A DNA stretch of 45,312 bases from Sedimentisphaerales bacterium (GCA_016934255.1 JAFGTG010000002.1:1-45312); one strand, 5' to 3'. Numbered from the stretch's first letter, positions 25,384 through 33,313 are shown. A program made the numbers and translations. The notes: generated by a model not told the origin, from the sequence alone.

Positions 25384-25878
25384 CTATTTACTCACCAGTC
25401 TATTGATCGTAACGATAGTCTCGCCGTCCCAGTTCACACGCACCGTCACGCGGATAAAAATCGGTTCTGCAGCCCCCCCTTCCTGGGGAACGTAAACATA
25501 ACTGCAATCGGCCTCCCTGCTGAATTTGGCATAGTGTAAATCGGAATAGGTTCCCCCGGCCGCGTTCCGAACTTGCCCTTCCGGCTCGATATATCCATCA
25601 TAATCCATGATGTCCACAAACGATGTATGAACGATCTGCTCCATCAAATGACTCGCCAGCTTGGCCCCTAACGTCCTGTGCATTCCCTCGGAGCGCAACT
25701 GGGCGCCGCTGGTAAACGGAAGCAACAATCCCGCCGCGGCAATTCCAAGCACAACGACGGCCATCATCGCCTCCGCCAGCGAGAAGCCGCGATACATATA
25801 CCGGTAGGGTGCGCCACCACCGTCCTTCGTATGACATACAGAGCGCACCCTACCTGTTTTCTCGATCTTAATAGTCAT
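25384..25878 (-). CDS. gspI: GspI/PilV-like minor pseudopilin with repeat-bearing leader
   Basis: 165 residues from the ATG at 25878, which overlaps the stop of the upstream gspG-like gene. Prepilin motif YRG|FSLAEAMMAVVVLGIAAAGLLLPF has the Glu of the mature form at position 5. The leader of 31 residues is unusually long and mostly encoded by an inverted repeat (25803-25854). The alternative start ATG at 25797 gives a three-residue leader; a longer frame to 25998 exists but lies within the neighbour. C-terminal domain (about 60-165) fits GspI/PilV. Minor pseudopilin of the tip complex. Confidence 0.78.
   Translation of the reverse strand: MTIKIEKTGRVRSVCHTKDGGGAPYRYMYRGFSLAEAMMAVVVLGIAAAGLLLPFTSGAQLRSEGMHRTLGAKLASHLMEQIVHTSFVDIMDYDGYIEPEGQVRNAAGGTYSDLHYAKFSREADCSYVYVPQEGGAAEPIFIRVTVRVNWDGETIVTINRLVSK
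25803..25854. repeat. REP-like perfect 12-bp inverted repeat
   Basis: GGTAGGGTGCGC (25803-25814) and GCGCACCCTACC (25843-25854) are exact inverse copies 28 bases apart. They lie in the region encoding the gspI leader or, if the downstream ATG is used, just upstream of it. Confidence 0.6.
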
Positions 25879-26377
25879 AGTAACTTTTTCCGGCGTCGTC
25901 GGTCCCCGTGCTATCGCTCCGCAATTCCGACGTCGCGGGTTTATACACCCAGCCGTGACTGTCGTCGGCATTCGCCGGGAAATTTTCCGCGTCCCCAAGA
26001 ATCTGAATCGTCGCTTTATTGTTTAGAGGATTATCAGGTATCTTCATCATGTACGGGCCCCGCTCGAAGCCCGGCGTTCCTACCGGCGCCGTCTGACCGC
26101 TTGCATTGCTCGACAGGATCATCTGGTCAATGAAAACCTGCTCGGTCGGCGCTAAGGTGGTGTCGCCATTGGGATAACCGGGCGCCACTTCCAAGTGCTG
26201 CCCTTTGTAAATCAAAACGAATCTTCGCAGCATCTGTAATTCCAGCGCCAGAGCGCTCTCTTTAGCAGAGATGGCGCCAGATGCAACTAACGGAAGAACC
26301 ACTCCTGCAAGAATCCCCAGCAAGACAACGACAACCAGGATCTCGATAAGTGTAAACCCTCTTGTCGCTTTCATCAT
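25868..26377 (-). CDS. Second GspG-like pseudopilin
   Basis: 169 residues. Leader MMKATRG then FTLIEILVVVVLLGILAGVVLPLV, with Glu5. The C-terminal part keeps the GspG layout: long helix with ALELQMLRRFVLIYKGQH, the GPYMMKIPDNPLN loop, and HGWVYKP. Calcium-loop residues typical of GspG are not obvious. It resembles the upstream major pseudopilin in the GPY-IP-NPLN/NQFN segment, so the two are paralogues. Ribosome site AAAGGAA before ATG. It lies beyond a terminator-like hairpin (26414-26453), which should lower its expression relative to the first pseudopilin. Confidence 0.85.
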   Translation of the reverse strand: MMKATRGFTLIEILVVVVLLGILAGVVLPLVASGAISAKESALALELQMLRRFVLIYKGQHLEVAPGYPNGDTTLAPTEQVFIDQMILSSNASGQTAPVGTPGFERGPYMMKIPDNPLNNKATIQILGDAENFPANADDSHGWVYKPATSELRSDSTGTDDAGKSYYDY

Positions 26378-26413
26378 TATTCCTTTCAGACTATTCGTCT
26401 TTGCCCCCTTACT

Positions 26414-26453
26414 AAAAAAGGCTGACCCGCTTTCTTGTCAGCAAGGCCAGCCC
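26414..26453 (-). terminator. Attenuating terminator after the major pseudopilin
   Basis: On the minus strand GGGCTGGCC pairs with GGTCAGCC (8 bp, one G-U), followed by six U. It lies 82 bp after the major pseudopilin stop and before the second GspG-like gene, so it should let only part of the transcripts continue. Confidence 0.65.
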
Positions 26454-26535
26454 GGTTGCCTTCTTGTCCTTCTCTGATAGTCATGCCCGAACGCGCGGAC
26501 CGCATATCGATAGCATGACAGAATCTTTCTGGTTC

Positions 26536-26982
26536 CTAAAGAGCCGCATGTGCCGCAGAGTCATCCGCCTGGAAAGCGCCGCTATCACTATTAAATACCC
26601 AGCCATGCGTATTTGCACCAGCCGTGTTCACACCTGCTCCCTCAATACGAATCGTTTTAAAGTTGTTGAACTGATTCGTCGGTATCTGCTGGATATATGG
26701 ACCGTAATCGGTTCCGGCAGCGCCGGCGATGTTGGTCTGCCCAGTCATATCCGAAACAAAGTCGGCCTCCGTGTTAACACCAGCCGCAGGTAAATCATCA
26801 TTATGCTGAATCTTGTACAGTTCGATTTGTGAACGCATCGTCTGCAAATCGGTGCACAGACTCGACGTCTTGGCCTCCGTGCTGGCCTCGGTGAATTGAG
26901 GGATCACGATGGCCGCCAGGATACCCAGGATGACCACCACGATCAGAATTTCCACTAATGTAAAACCGCTTTGTGACTTCAT
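26536..26982 (-). CDS. gspG: Major pseudopilin GspG-like
   Basis: 148 residues from the ATG at 26982, chosen because AAAGGGG precedes it by six bases and because it gives the standard short leader MKSQSG before FTLVEILIVVVILGILAAIVIPQF (Glu5 present). A longer frame to 27096 exists but reads through the hairpin at 27055-27077. Typical GspG features follow: the helix SSLCTDLQTMRSQIELYKIQ, GPYIQQIPTNQFN and HGWVFNSDSG. First gene of the cluster with its own promoter (27251-27279) and a 260-nt leader, consistent with high expression. Confidence 0.88.
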   Translation of the reverse strand: MKSQSGFTLVEILIVVVILGILAAIVIPQFTEASTEAKTSSLCTDLQTMRSQIELYKIQHNDDLPAAGVNTEADFVSDMTGQTNIAGAAGTDYGPYIQQIPTNQFNNFKTIRIEGAGVNTAGANTHGWVFNSDSGAFQADDSAAHAAL

Positions 26983-27244
26983 TTTTTGCCCCTTTGTAAA
27001 AATAGATTTCTTTGACAGAACTTTAACATTCAATGTGCTCGCTCCGAACACATAGGGTATCGACTCAATCGATACCCAACTTAACCATACTCCCATTCTT
27101 CTTTTTGCCGCAAATCCCCCAAAAATAATGGTTCATAAAACATGACATTCATTTCAAACATCCAGCTACGGCAGCGAAAACGGCAGAATCTTGCGTCCGA
27201 AAATGACTTGCGTTGCCGCTTTTTCCAACGCCGTATAAGCGTCC
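26983..27244 (-). promoter_or_regulatory. Long structured 5' leader of the major pseudopilin, GEMM-like segment
   Basis: Between the predicted transcription start (about 27244) and the ATG lie about 260 nt. The part at about 27155-27228 contains, in order, GGAAAAAGCGGCAA, CGGACGCAAG and TGCCGTAGCTGG, reminiscent of the c-di-GMP-I (GEMM) core GGCAAACC / GGGACGCAAAGC / GGTAGCCGGG. Possible pairings are CGGCA with TGCCG, GCGTTG with CAACGC, and TACGGC with GCCGTA. The tetraloop hairpin of GEMM is not clear, so this is a candidate only. Confidence 0.35.
27055..27077 (-). promoter_or_regulatory. Perfect hairpin in the pseudopilin leader
   Basis: GGGTATCGA-5-TCGATACCC, a 9-bp perfect stem, 73 bases before the start codon. 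No U-run follows, so it is not a standard terminator; it could be part of the expression platform or an operator. Confidence 0.45.
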
Positions 27245-27250
27245 AATCAA

Positions 27251-27279
27251 AATATAGAAAACAATTTTTCCGATGCCAA
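27251..27279 (-). promoter_or_regulatory. Sigma-70-type promoter of the pseudopilus cluster
   Basis: On the minus strand TTGGCA (27274-27279), 17-base spacer, TATATT (27251-27256): five of six matches in each box. It faces the major pseudopilin gene. Confidence 0.55.
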
Positions 27280-27370
27280 ATCGGTACGCGGGAGAATATA
27301 AACTGTGCCCTGAAAAAAATTTGTTTGTCGTGTGACTATGAGAGGGTATTGATAATAGAATAAGGAGATC

Positions 27371-27511
27371 AGGTAACCAGGTTATCTGGATGCAGGATAC
27401 CAGGTTTCAGGATACCAGGAATGAGCAGGCGGAGGTGCCAGGGGCTACGATCCGACTGAACACCTGAAACCTGATAACCACTTCCTGATACCCTGATATC
27501 CCGATAACCTT
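27371..27511. repeat. Cluster of short CAGGTTTCAGG/GGATACCAGG repeats
   Basis: CAGGTTTCAGG (27401-27411) is the exact inverse of CCTGAAACCTG (27463-27473); GGTTATC (27380-27386) matches GATAACC at 27473-27479 and 27502-27508; GGATACCAGG occurs twice around the first element. They lie downstream of tsaE and could form a large hairpin at the end of that operon. No gene is visible in 27280-27520. Confidence 0.55.
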
Positions 27512-27520
27512 TCGTGCAAA

Positions 27521-27973
27521 TTAACAGACGATATATCCGGGAATGTTCTTGATGTGTATTTTTCTTTCGGTTTCGCCGGTGTGCTCAAGCTCGATGCGGA
27601 TATAATCCAACGACTGCAAGGCCGCTTCAATTTTATCGGCCCACTCAATCAGCACCACCGATCCCGGGTAACAAAAATCGTCAAAACCCAGCATATCGAA
27701 CTCGGCGATGGAATTGAGCCGATAAGCATCGATATGATAGATGTCTAATCGCCCTTTATATTCGTTGACAATGACGAACGTCGGGCTGTTCACATTCGTA
27801 TCGTCTTGCGCTCCGGCCCCGGCGGCAATCCCTTTAATCAGATGCGTCTTGCCGCTGCCGAGAGGTCCGCATAATGCAACTACCTCTCCGCCTCGTAACT
27901 GTAAGCCGAGATGACGACCGAATTCTATCGTTTCCGCTGGTGAATTTAAAATGGTAGAAAAATGTGTACTCAC
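27521..27973 (-). CDS. tsaE: tRNA threonylcarbamoyladenosine biosynthesis ATPase TsaE
   Basis: 150 residues, normal length for the family. Walker A GPLGSGKTHLIKG (36-48), SPTFVIVNEY (switch-type motif), IYHIDAYRL and VVLIEWADKI all match TsaE/YjeE. It works with TsaB and TsaD on t6A37 of ANN-decoding tRNAs. GTG start at 27973. Last gene of a four-gene minus-strand run, 10 bp after the lyase gene. Confidence 0.93.
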   Translation of the reverse strand: MSTHFSTILNSPAETIEFGRHLGLQLRGGEVVALCGPLGSGKTHLIKGIAAGAGAQDDTNVNSPTFVIVNEYKGRLDIYHIDAYRLNSIAEFDMLGFDDFCYPGSVVLIEWADKIEAALQSLDYIRIELEHTGETERKIHIKNIPGYIVC

Positions 27974-27983
27974 AAGCCAATCA

Positions 27984-29648
27984 TCATCTTCCTAATTGAG
28001 CCGGGTAATAATACCCCATCGTCTGGGCGACGATGCCTAATCGGTATTGACGATCCTGCATAAGACATACGCGCCGAGCCGAAGCGGGAATAGTCGTTGA
28101 ATAGATACGAAGCTCCCCCTTCAGACTAGTTATCACTTCTTCCCGATCATCCCCGAGACAATCGACAATCGCTACGACTCGACCTTTAAACGGCGTTATT
28201 GCCTCGCCGCCCCAATCACGAATATCTCTGGAAACAATCACTTCTTTTTGCGGATCGGCATCCCACCAGACCGGACGTGGGCTTAACGTTCCCGTTTCGT
28301 GGAACTCAATCAACTCCCCCTTTGCACTGTACAACCAGCGCTGCTTGTAATCTCTTTCGCCGGCATAAACCTCCATACCCGGCGAATCGGTAAGAACGTC
28401 ACCCAGCATTCCCTGACCGTGAACATGTTTCGTTGCTTCTTTATGAGTCCAGAGTTTCAGGCCGGTTTTGGCATCGACAACGCATAATCCATCCGTTTTT
28501 TGTCGCGTTTCGAAACCGTAAAAGATCTCCAACCCCGGATTGTCAGAATCGATATCGGCGACATGGCATACATCAGGATGTCCCATCTGAAGTGTCCAAA
28601 GGCCCTTACCATTGTCATCCAACACCGCGGCCCCAATCACCAGTTCATCCCGGCCGTCCTCGTCAACGTCGGCACTGATCAAGCCGTGCGATCCCTGCCC
28701 ATGATACTTCTTCGTCTCTTGCGGCGATTCCCAATACCATATCTCGTTCAAATCCTTATCGAGCGCTTTGGTTTTAATCAAGTTATAGGTCCCCCGCTGC
28801 ATAATCAGCGAAGGCGTTTTACCGTCGAGGTAAGCCACCGTCAGAAAATTCCGGCAATAGTAATTATACGACGGATATCCCTCCCGCGTCAGCCATGCGG
28901 TCTTAGCCACGACCCGGCCGGTCTGGCCGTCGATCTTAACTAAGTACTCCGGTCCCGCTTGTACCAGCCCTTTTTCATCCCGCGGATCGCCCTCGCCGGC
29001 CTTGCAATAGACCTCGGCTTTGCCGTCGCCATCCACATCATACACGATCCACGGCGAATACCAGATCCCCGCCTCGATCGACCAGCCCATATCGTAGCGC
29101 CACAGCATCGTGCCATCCAGACGATACGCTTCGAGCTTATACGTCGTTGTGCTCTTTTTCCAATAGCCCGGATGTTGATAGGGATCCGTATTAAAATCCG
29201 GCTGCTTGATAATGTACTCATACGCCCCATCGCCATCCAAATCGCCGACGCCGATTTTCTGGAAATCGTAATCGCCCTTTAAAGAAATGCTTAAATATGA
29301 TTTGTCAATAGCTTTCACAAAACCAAGCCTATCGGATGACTCGACTTTTCCACCTTTGTTAAATTGATAGAGCGTATAGACGGCTTCCTTTTTTTCTCCC
29401 CGATCCGTATCGACAAAACAGGTTTGCCGGTACGGCTTGCCTTGCGTCAGATTGACAGAACCACGCATTAGTGTAAATGCCATATCGGGCGCATCGTCCG
29501 CCAACAATCGCCAACTGAGAAACACGGAGCCATCTTCTTTTTCAAGAGCGACCAGCCCCCGGCCCAGCTTTTCAGACCCGAATACACCTGCGGAAAAAAC
29601 AAAGAACATCAAACCGACCATCTCAATGAGCAACCATCGACATTTCAT
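27984..29648 (-). CDS. Secreted rhamnogalacturonan lyase-like protein (PL11 family)
   Basis: 554 residues, slightly shorter than characterised PL11 enzymes. Signal peptide about 1-24. The N-terminal domain starts EKLGRGLVALEKEDGSVFLS, the classical PL11 opening, followed by a beta-propeller with repeated calcium-binding DxDGDGxxE motifs (VGDLDGDGAYEYIIK, VYDVDGDGKAEVYCK, ADVDEDGRDELVIG). PL11 enzymes cleave the rhamnogalacturonan I backbone of pectin by beta-elimination (family knowledge). Activity not proven here. 21 bp after thiL, an unrelated biosynthetic gene. Confidence 0.85.
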   Translation of the reverse strand: MKCRWLLIEMVGLMFFVFSAGVFGSEKLGRGLVALEKEDGSVFLSWRLLADDAPDMAFTLMRGSVNLTQGKPYRQTCFVDTDRGEKKEAVYTLYQFNKGGKVESSDRLGFVKAIDKSYLSISLKGDYDFQKIGVGDLDGDGAYEYIIKQPDFNTDPYQHPGYWKKSTTTYKLEAYRLDGTMLWRYDMGWSIEAGIWYSPWIVYDVDGDGKAEVYCKAGEGDPRDEKGLVQAGPEYLVKIDGQTGRVVAKTAWLTREGYPSYNYYCRNFLTVAYLDGKTPSLIMQRGTYNLIKTKALDKDLNEIWYWESPQETKKYHGQGSHGLISADVDEDGRDELVIGAAVLDDNGKGLWTLQMGHPDVCHVADIDSDNPGLEIFYGFETRQKTDGLCVVDAKTGLKLWTHKEATKHVHGQGMLGDVLTDSPGMEVYAGERDYKQRWLYSAKGELIEFHETGTLSPRPVWWDADPQKEVIVSRDIRDWGGEAITPFKGRVVAIVDCLGDDREEVITSLKGELRIYSTTIPASARRVCLMQDRQYRLGIVAQTMGYYYPAQLGR

Positions 29649-29669
29649 AATTCACACCTCTCTTTTCAG

Positions 29670-30590
29670 TCAATTTTTCAAATGATCGTACCCTCCCACC
29701 GGTAAATCACGTATCCGGCCGTCGGGCATCTTTATCTTTATCTCCTTCACATCGGTAATCTCACCGACGGCTGTAATGGGTATGGATTCTGTCCAGCTTT
29801 CCAATAACTCGTGACAATCGTTTTGCGATAAAGTGAAAAGCAATTCAAAATCCTCACCGTCATTCAGTGCCGAACTTAAAGGCTTATCATTCCTCAAAGC
29901 CTGCTCCGATATCGGAATTTGTTCCGCATCGATTATTGCTCCCACATCGCTGGCCTCGCAAATACGTTTTAAATCGCTACTCAGTCCATCGCTGATATCC
30001 ATCATCGCATGGAGCTTAACCATCCGAGCGATCTTCATCGCCTCGTTGACTCTCGGCTCGAATTCCAGATGTTTGCCGTAGTTCGATCCCCCCAGCGAGC
30101 CTGTGACGCAAATGATGTCGCCGGCCTTCGCGCCCGACCTTCTGACCGGTTCATTGTCCATCTGTCGGCTGAGCATAGCCACGCTGATAGCAAACGGATG
30201 ATCCATCTTCCAGCTTGTAATGTCCCCCCCTACAAGCGCACAACTGTATTTGTCACCGGCTCGGATAATCCCCGAATGTAACTGCTTAAGTTCTTGTCCC
30301 CCAAAACCTTTGGGCAATGCTACAGAAACCACCGCGGCCACGGGTTGAGTCGCCATGGCCGCGCAATCGCTCAGACTCACGGCCATTGCTTTATACCCGG
30401 CTTGTTCTATTGTCGCTCTCTCTAAGTCGAAGTGAACACCATCTAAAAGCATGTCCGTTGTAATAAGAATGGATGAATCACCCAGGCGAATCTGAGCCAT
30501 ATCGTCGCCGATACCAATTGGAAAATCTACCGACGATAACGAACTCTGCCGAGCAAACCAGGCGGTTATCTCATCTTCACCGAAACTCAT
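29670..30590 (-). CDS. thiL: Thiamine-monophosphate kinase ThiL
   Basis: 306 residues, family length about 320. Phosphorylates thiamine phosphate to thiamine diphosphate. Motifs: GEDEITAWF at the N-terminus, [30 protein letters not shown], and [17 protein letters not shown]-terminal [12 protein letters not shown] is typical. ATG overlaps the argH stop by four bases (ATGA). Confidence 0.94.
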   Translation of the reverse strand: MSFGEDEITAWFARQSSLSSVDFPIGIGDDMAQIRLGDSSILITTDMLLDGVHFDLERATIEQAGYKAMAVSLSDCAAMATQPVAAVVSVALPKGFGGQELKQLHSGIIRAGDKYSCALVGGDITSWKMDHPFAISVAMLSRQMDNEPVRRSGAKAGDIICVTGSLGGSNYGKHLEFEPRVNEAMKIARMVKLHAMMDISDGLSSDLKRICEASDVGAIIDAEQIPISEQALRNDKPLSSALNDGEDFELLFTLSQNDCHELLESWTESIPITAVGEITDVKEIKIKMPDGRIRDLPVGGYDHLKN

Positions 30591-31975
30591 CGCTGTCCCA
30601 ACTTCTCACACCAGTACTCAATCTGCTCTTTCGCCTGTTTTCGTCCGGCCGCACCGTCCGTTGCATATTTATCGACGGTATTTACAGCCCCGAGGTTTTC
30701 ATAAACATCTCCTTCTATCGAGGTTGTATATTTTTGGAATTCTTCCAGAGTTAGCTCGCCGAGTTTTTTATTCTGTTTTTCACAATCAGCAACGAGAGAG
30801 CCGACAATACCATGCGCCTCGCGAAAGGCAACGCCCTTACCGACTAAGTACTCCGCCAACGCGGTGGCATCCAAAAAGCCTTCATCCAGTCCGGCCGAAA
30901 TCCGCTTCGTGTTAAACGTCGTATGCGAAACAATCGCACACGCGACATCCAGACATGCCTCTACCGTATCGCCTGCAGCAAAGACGTGCACTTTATCCTC
31001 CTGCATATCGCGATTATAACCCGACGGCTGCCCTTTCAGGATCGTCAGCATAGCCATCAATGAACCATAGACATGACCGGTCTTGCCGCGAATTAATTCC
31101 AGGACATCGGGATTACGCTTTTGCGGCATCATGCTCGACGACGTGCAATAGGCGTCGTCAATCCGGATAAAATTGAATTCGTTGGACGAATAAATGATCC
31201 AATCCTCCGCCAAGCGAGATAGATGGGTCGCGATAAGCGCGCAACCGAAGATAAATTCCGCACAGAAGTCCCGGTCGCTAATCGCGTCGATGCTGTTGTA
31301 GCTGATATCTAAAAATCCCAATTGCTGAGCCGTACTCTTCCTGTCCAGAGACAACGTTGAGCCGGCAATCGCCCCACTGCCCAAGGGTGAAACATTAAGA
31401 AGATCACGACAGTTTTTCAACCGGATAAAATCCCGTTCAAGCTGCTCGACAAAACTTAACACATAGGACGCAATAACGACCGGCTGGGCACGTTGAAGAT
31501 GTGTATAACCCGGCATGATATCTTCGCTGTAACTGTTAGCTAATTTGATGAGGGCTTTTTGGAGTAGTGTGATTTTGGCCTGGATGATTTCTATCCGGTC
31601 GCGCATCCACAGCCGGATATCCGTCGCCACCTGGTCGTTCCGGCTTCGGCCCGTATGGAGCTTTTTGCCCACATCGCCGATTTTCACCACGAGCGCCGAC
31701 TCGACGGCCATGTGAATGTCCTCGACCTCTTTCTCGAATACGAACCGACCGTCTGCAATCTCTTCGCTGATTTCGATGAGCGCATTTTTAATCTGCTTGA
31801 ACTCATCTTTGGTAATTAACTTCTGCTCGGCCAGCATTTGAGCGTGAGCGATCGACCCGACAATGTCATATTTGTACAGACGCTTATCGATTGAAAGCGA
31901 CTCGACAAAATCGACCGTCAACTGGTCCGGCCCGCCCGCCAATCGCTTCTCCCAGCTTTTTTCCACCTTGGCCAT
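30587..31975 (-). CDS. argH: Argininosuccinate lyase
   Basis: 462 residues from ATG 31975, the normal length. Splits argininosuccinate into arginine and fumarate. [13 protein letters not shown] near the N-terminus, [10 protein letters not shown], and the fumarase/aspartase signature [11 protein letters not shown] are intact. The start is fixed by GGAG eight bases before the ATG and by the promoter at 32012-32040; the longer frame to 32065 would begin upstream of that promoter. First gene of the run argH-thiL-lyase-tsaE; no other arginine genes are nearby. Confidence 0.96.
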   Translation of the reverse strand: MAKVEKSWEKRLAGGPDQLTVDFVESLSIDKRLYKYDIVGSIAHAQMLAEQKLITKDEFKQIKNALIEISEEIADGRFVFEKEVEDIHMAVESALVVKIGDVGKKLHTGRSRNDQVATDIRLWMRDRIEIIQAKITLLQKALIKLANSYSEDIMPGYTHLQRAQPVVIASYVLSFVEQLERDFIRLKNCRDLLNVSPLGSGAIAGSTLSLDRKSTAQQLGFLDISYNSIDAISDRDFCAEFIFGCALIATHLSRLAEDWIIYSSNEFNFIRIDDAYCTSSSMMPQKRNPDVLELIRGKTGHVYGSLMAMLTILKGQPSGYNRDMQEDKVHVFAAGDTVEACLDVACAIVSHTTFNTKRISAGLDEGFLDATALAEYLVGKGVAFREAHGIVGSLVADCEKQNKKLGELTLEEFQKYTTSIEGDVYENLGAVNTVDKYATDGAAGRKQAKEQIEYWCEKLGQR

Positions 31976-32011
31976 ATTGTGTGCTCCAGGAATTAAATCA
32001 TTTTCCCGTTC

Positions 32012-32040
32012 ATCATACGCCCGGTAGTAAAGGGTGTCAA
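32012..32040 (-). promoter_or_regulatory. Promoter of argH
   Basis: On the minus strand TTGACA (32035-32040), 17-base spacer, TATGAT (32012-32017). Transcription is expected near 32005, 30 bases before ATG 31975. Confidence 0.7.
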
Positions 32041-32059
32041 CCTTCATTGAATTCAGGTC

Positions 32060-32088
32060 TTGCAATCACCATCCATGTCGGCTATAGT
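32060..32088 (+). promoter_or_regulatory. Promoter of nagA giving a probable leaderless mRNA
   Basis: TTGCAA (32060-32065), 17-base spacer, TATAGT (32083-32088). The expected start, about seven bases downstream, coincides with the A of ATG 32095. No ribosome site is present before that ATG. Confidence 0.5.
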
Positions 32089-32094
32089 GCGGCC

Positions 32095-33252
32095 ATGAAA
32101 AAATCAAAGAAACTACTCATAACCAATTGTCGATTGTTCGATTCACCGCAAGGCGAACCCACGACAACCATTCTCATCGAAGACGGTTTGATTGCTCACA
32201 TCGGGCCCAATGCCTCCGCTTGCGAAGAAACATTCGATGCCAAGGGGAAAATGATCGCGCCAGGCTTCATCGACGTCCACATCCAGGGCGCGGGCGGCGC
32301 CGACATTCTCGATTCAACACCCGAAGCGTTACAAGCGATTTCAAACACCTGCGCTCGATTTGGCACAACCGGCTTTCTTGCGACGACAGTGTACAAGCCG
32401 GAGCAAGACAATCAGCACCTTACGCTCAGCGCAGAAAATGTTGGCCGTGACCTCGGCGGAGCGGAGATGCTCGGGATCCATCTCGAAGGGCCCTTTATAT
32501 CTCTTAAGAAAAGAGGAATGATACAGCCGGGATGTATCGGTACGCCCTCGCCAAAAATGCTCGATGATGTTCTGGATATCTGCGCGGGGCATTTGAAAAT
32601 GATGACGATTGCACCGGAATTGCCCGAGTGCTTAACGCTCATTCGCTCGCTTGTGGATTCTCAAGCCATCGCAGCCTTCGGCCACTCCAATGCGACCTAC
32701 GAACAAACCCTCGAAGGCTTCGACGCGGGCATCTCGCACGTCACGCATTTGTTTAATGCCATGCCGTCATTGCACCATCGCTCGCCCGGACCATTAACGG
32801 CGATCTTTCAGAGAGAAAACATTACGGCGCAAGTGATTACCGACGGCGTTCATATCCACCCGGGGGTATTAAAGCTCGCTTTCGACCTTCTCGGCCCGAA
32901 GCGAACGATACCGATTACCGACGGCATGCAAGCCATTGGTCTCGGCGATGGAAAATTCGTTTACAACGGCATCGATTACGAATCGAAAGACGGCGCCGCC
33001 CGATACAAAGACGGCACGCTCATCGGCACGGCGCTCGGCCTCAACCAAATGCTCCAACGATTCATCATCTTCACGGAATGCCCGCTCATCGAGGTGATCA
33101 AAAGCGTCACGGAGAATCCCGCAAAAATATTAGGGCTTGAAAACCAAAAAGGCACAATCGCTCCGGGAAAAGATGCCGATCTGGTTCTGCTCGAATCCGA
33201 CCTTTCAGTCTATGCGACAATTGTAGGTGGTAAGATTGTTTTTAGGAAATAA
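32095..33252 (+). CDS. nagA: N-acetylglucosamine-6-phosphate deacetylase
   Basis: 385 residues. Amidohydrolase that removes acetate from GlcNAc-6-phosphate in amino-sugar recycling and cell-wall or chitin use. PGFIDVHIQGAGG (first strand), LEGPFIS (metal-ligand Glu), GHSNATYE (His), THLFNAMPSLHHR (His), PITDGMQAIG (catalytic Asp) are all present. The frame is open upstream to 31891, but that part overlaps argH and lies before the promoter, so ATG 32095 is preferred. Divergent from argH; followed by a strong terminator. No nagB or transporter nearby. Confidence 0.94.
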   Translation: MKKSKKLLITNCRLFDSPQGEPTTTILIEDGLIAHIGPNASACEETFDAKGKMIAPGFIDVHIQGAGGADILDSTPEALQAISNTCARFGTTGFLATTVYKPEQDNQHLTLSAENVGRDLGGAEMLGIHLEGPFISLKKRGMIQPGCIGTPSPKMLDDVLDICAGHLKMMTIAPELPECLTLIRSLVDSQAIAAFGHSNATYEQTLEGFDAGISHVTHLFNAMPSLHHRSPGPLTAIFQRENITAQVITDGVHIHPGVLKLAFDLLGPKRTIPITDGMQAIGLGDGKFVYNGIDYESKDGAARYKDGTLIGTALGLNQMLQRFIIFTECPLIEVIKSVTENPAKILGLENQKGTIAPGKDADLVLLESDLSVYATIVGGKIVFRK

Positions 33253-33278
33253 AGAGGAAATAGTTAAACGAGAAAAAC

Positions 33279-33313
33279 GGGAGAGCCGAAAGTTAAGGCT
33301 CTCCCTTTTCTCT
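33279..33313 (+). terminator. Rho-independent terminator of nagA
   Basis: GGGAGAGCC (33279-33287) and GGCTCTCCC (33297-33305) form a perfect 9-bp stem, followed by TTTTCTCT. Confidence 0.8.

Noticed and set aside
26983-27096. N-terminal extension of the major pseudopilin
   Set aside because: The extension would read through a perfect hairpin and give a 44-residue leader, while ATG 26982 has a good ribosome site and the standard short leader.
27240-27290. Sigma-54 promoter before the pseudopilin (TTGGCATCGG)
   Set aside because: The GG/GC spacing of -24/-12 elements is not met; the sigma-70 reading with 17-base spacer fits better.
27142-27363. 73-codon plus-strand frame in the pseudopilin leader region
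   Set aside because: It runs antisense to the predicted promoter and leader, has no ribosome site and a random composition.
27371-27511. Possible CRISPR array
   Set aside because: Units are 7-11 bp, irregularly spaced and in both orientations; no cas genes in the window.
31891-32094. Longer nagA start
   Set aside because: The extra 68 codons overlap argH and both promoters and do not resemble the NagA family.
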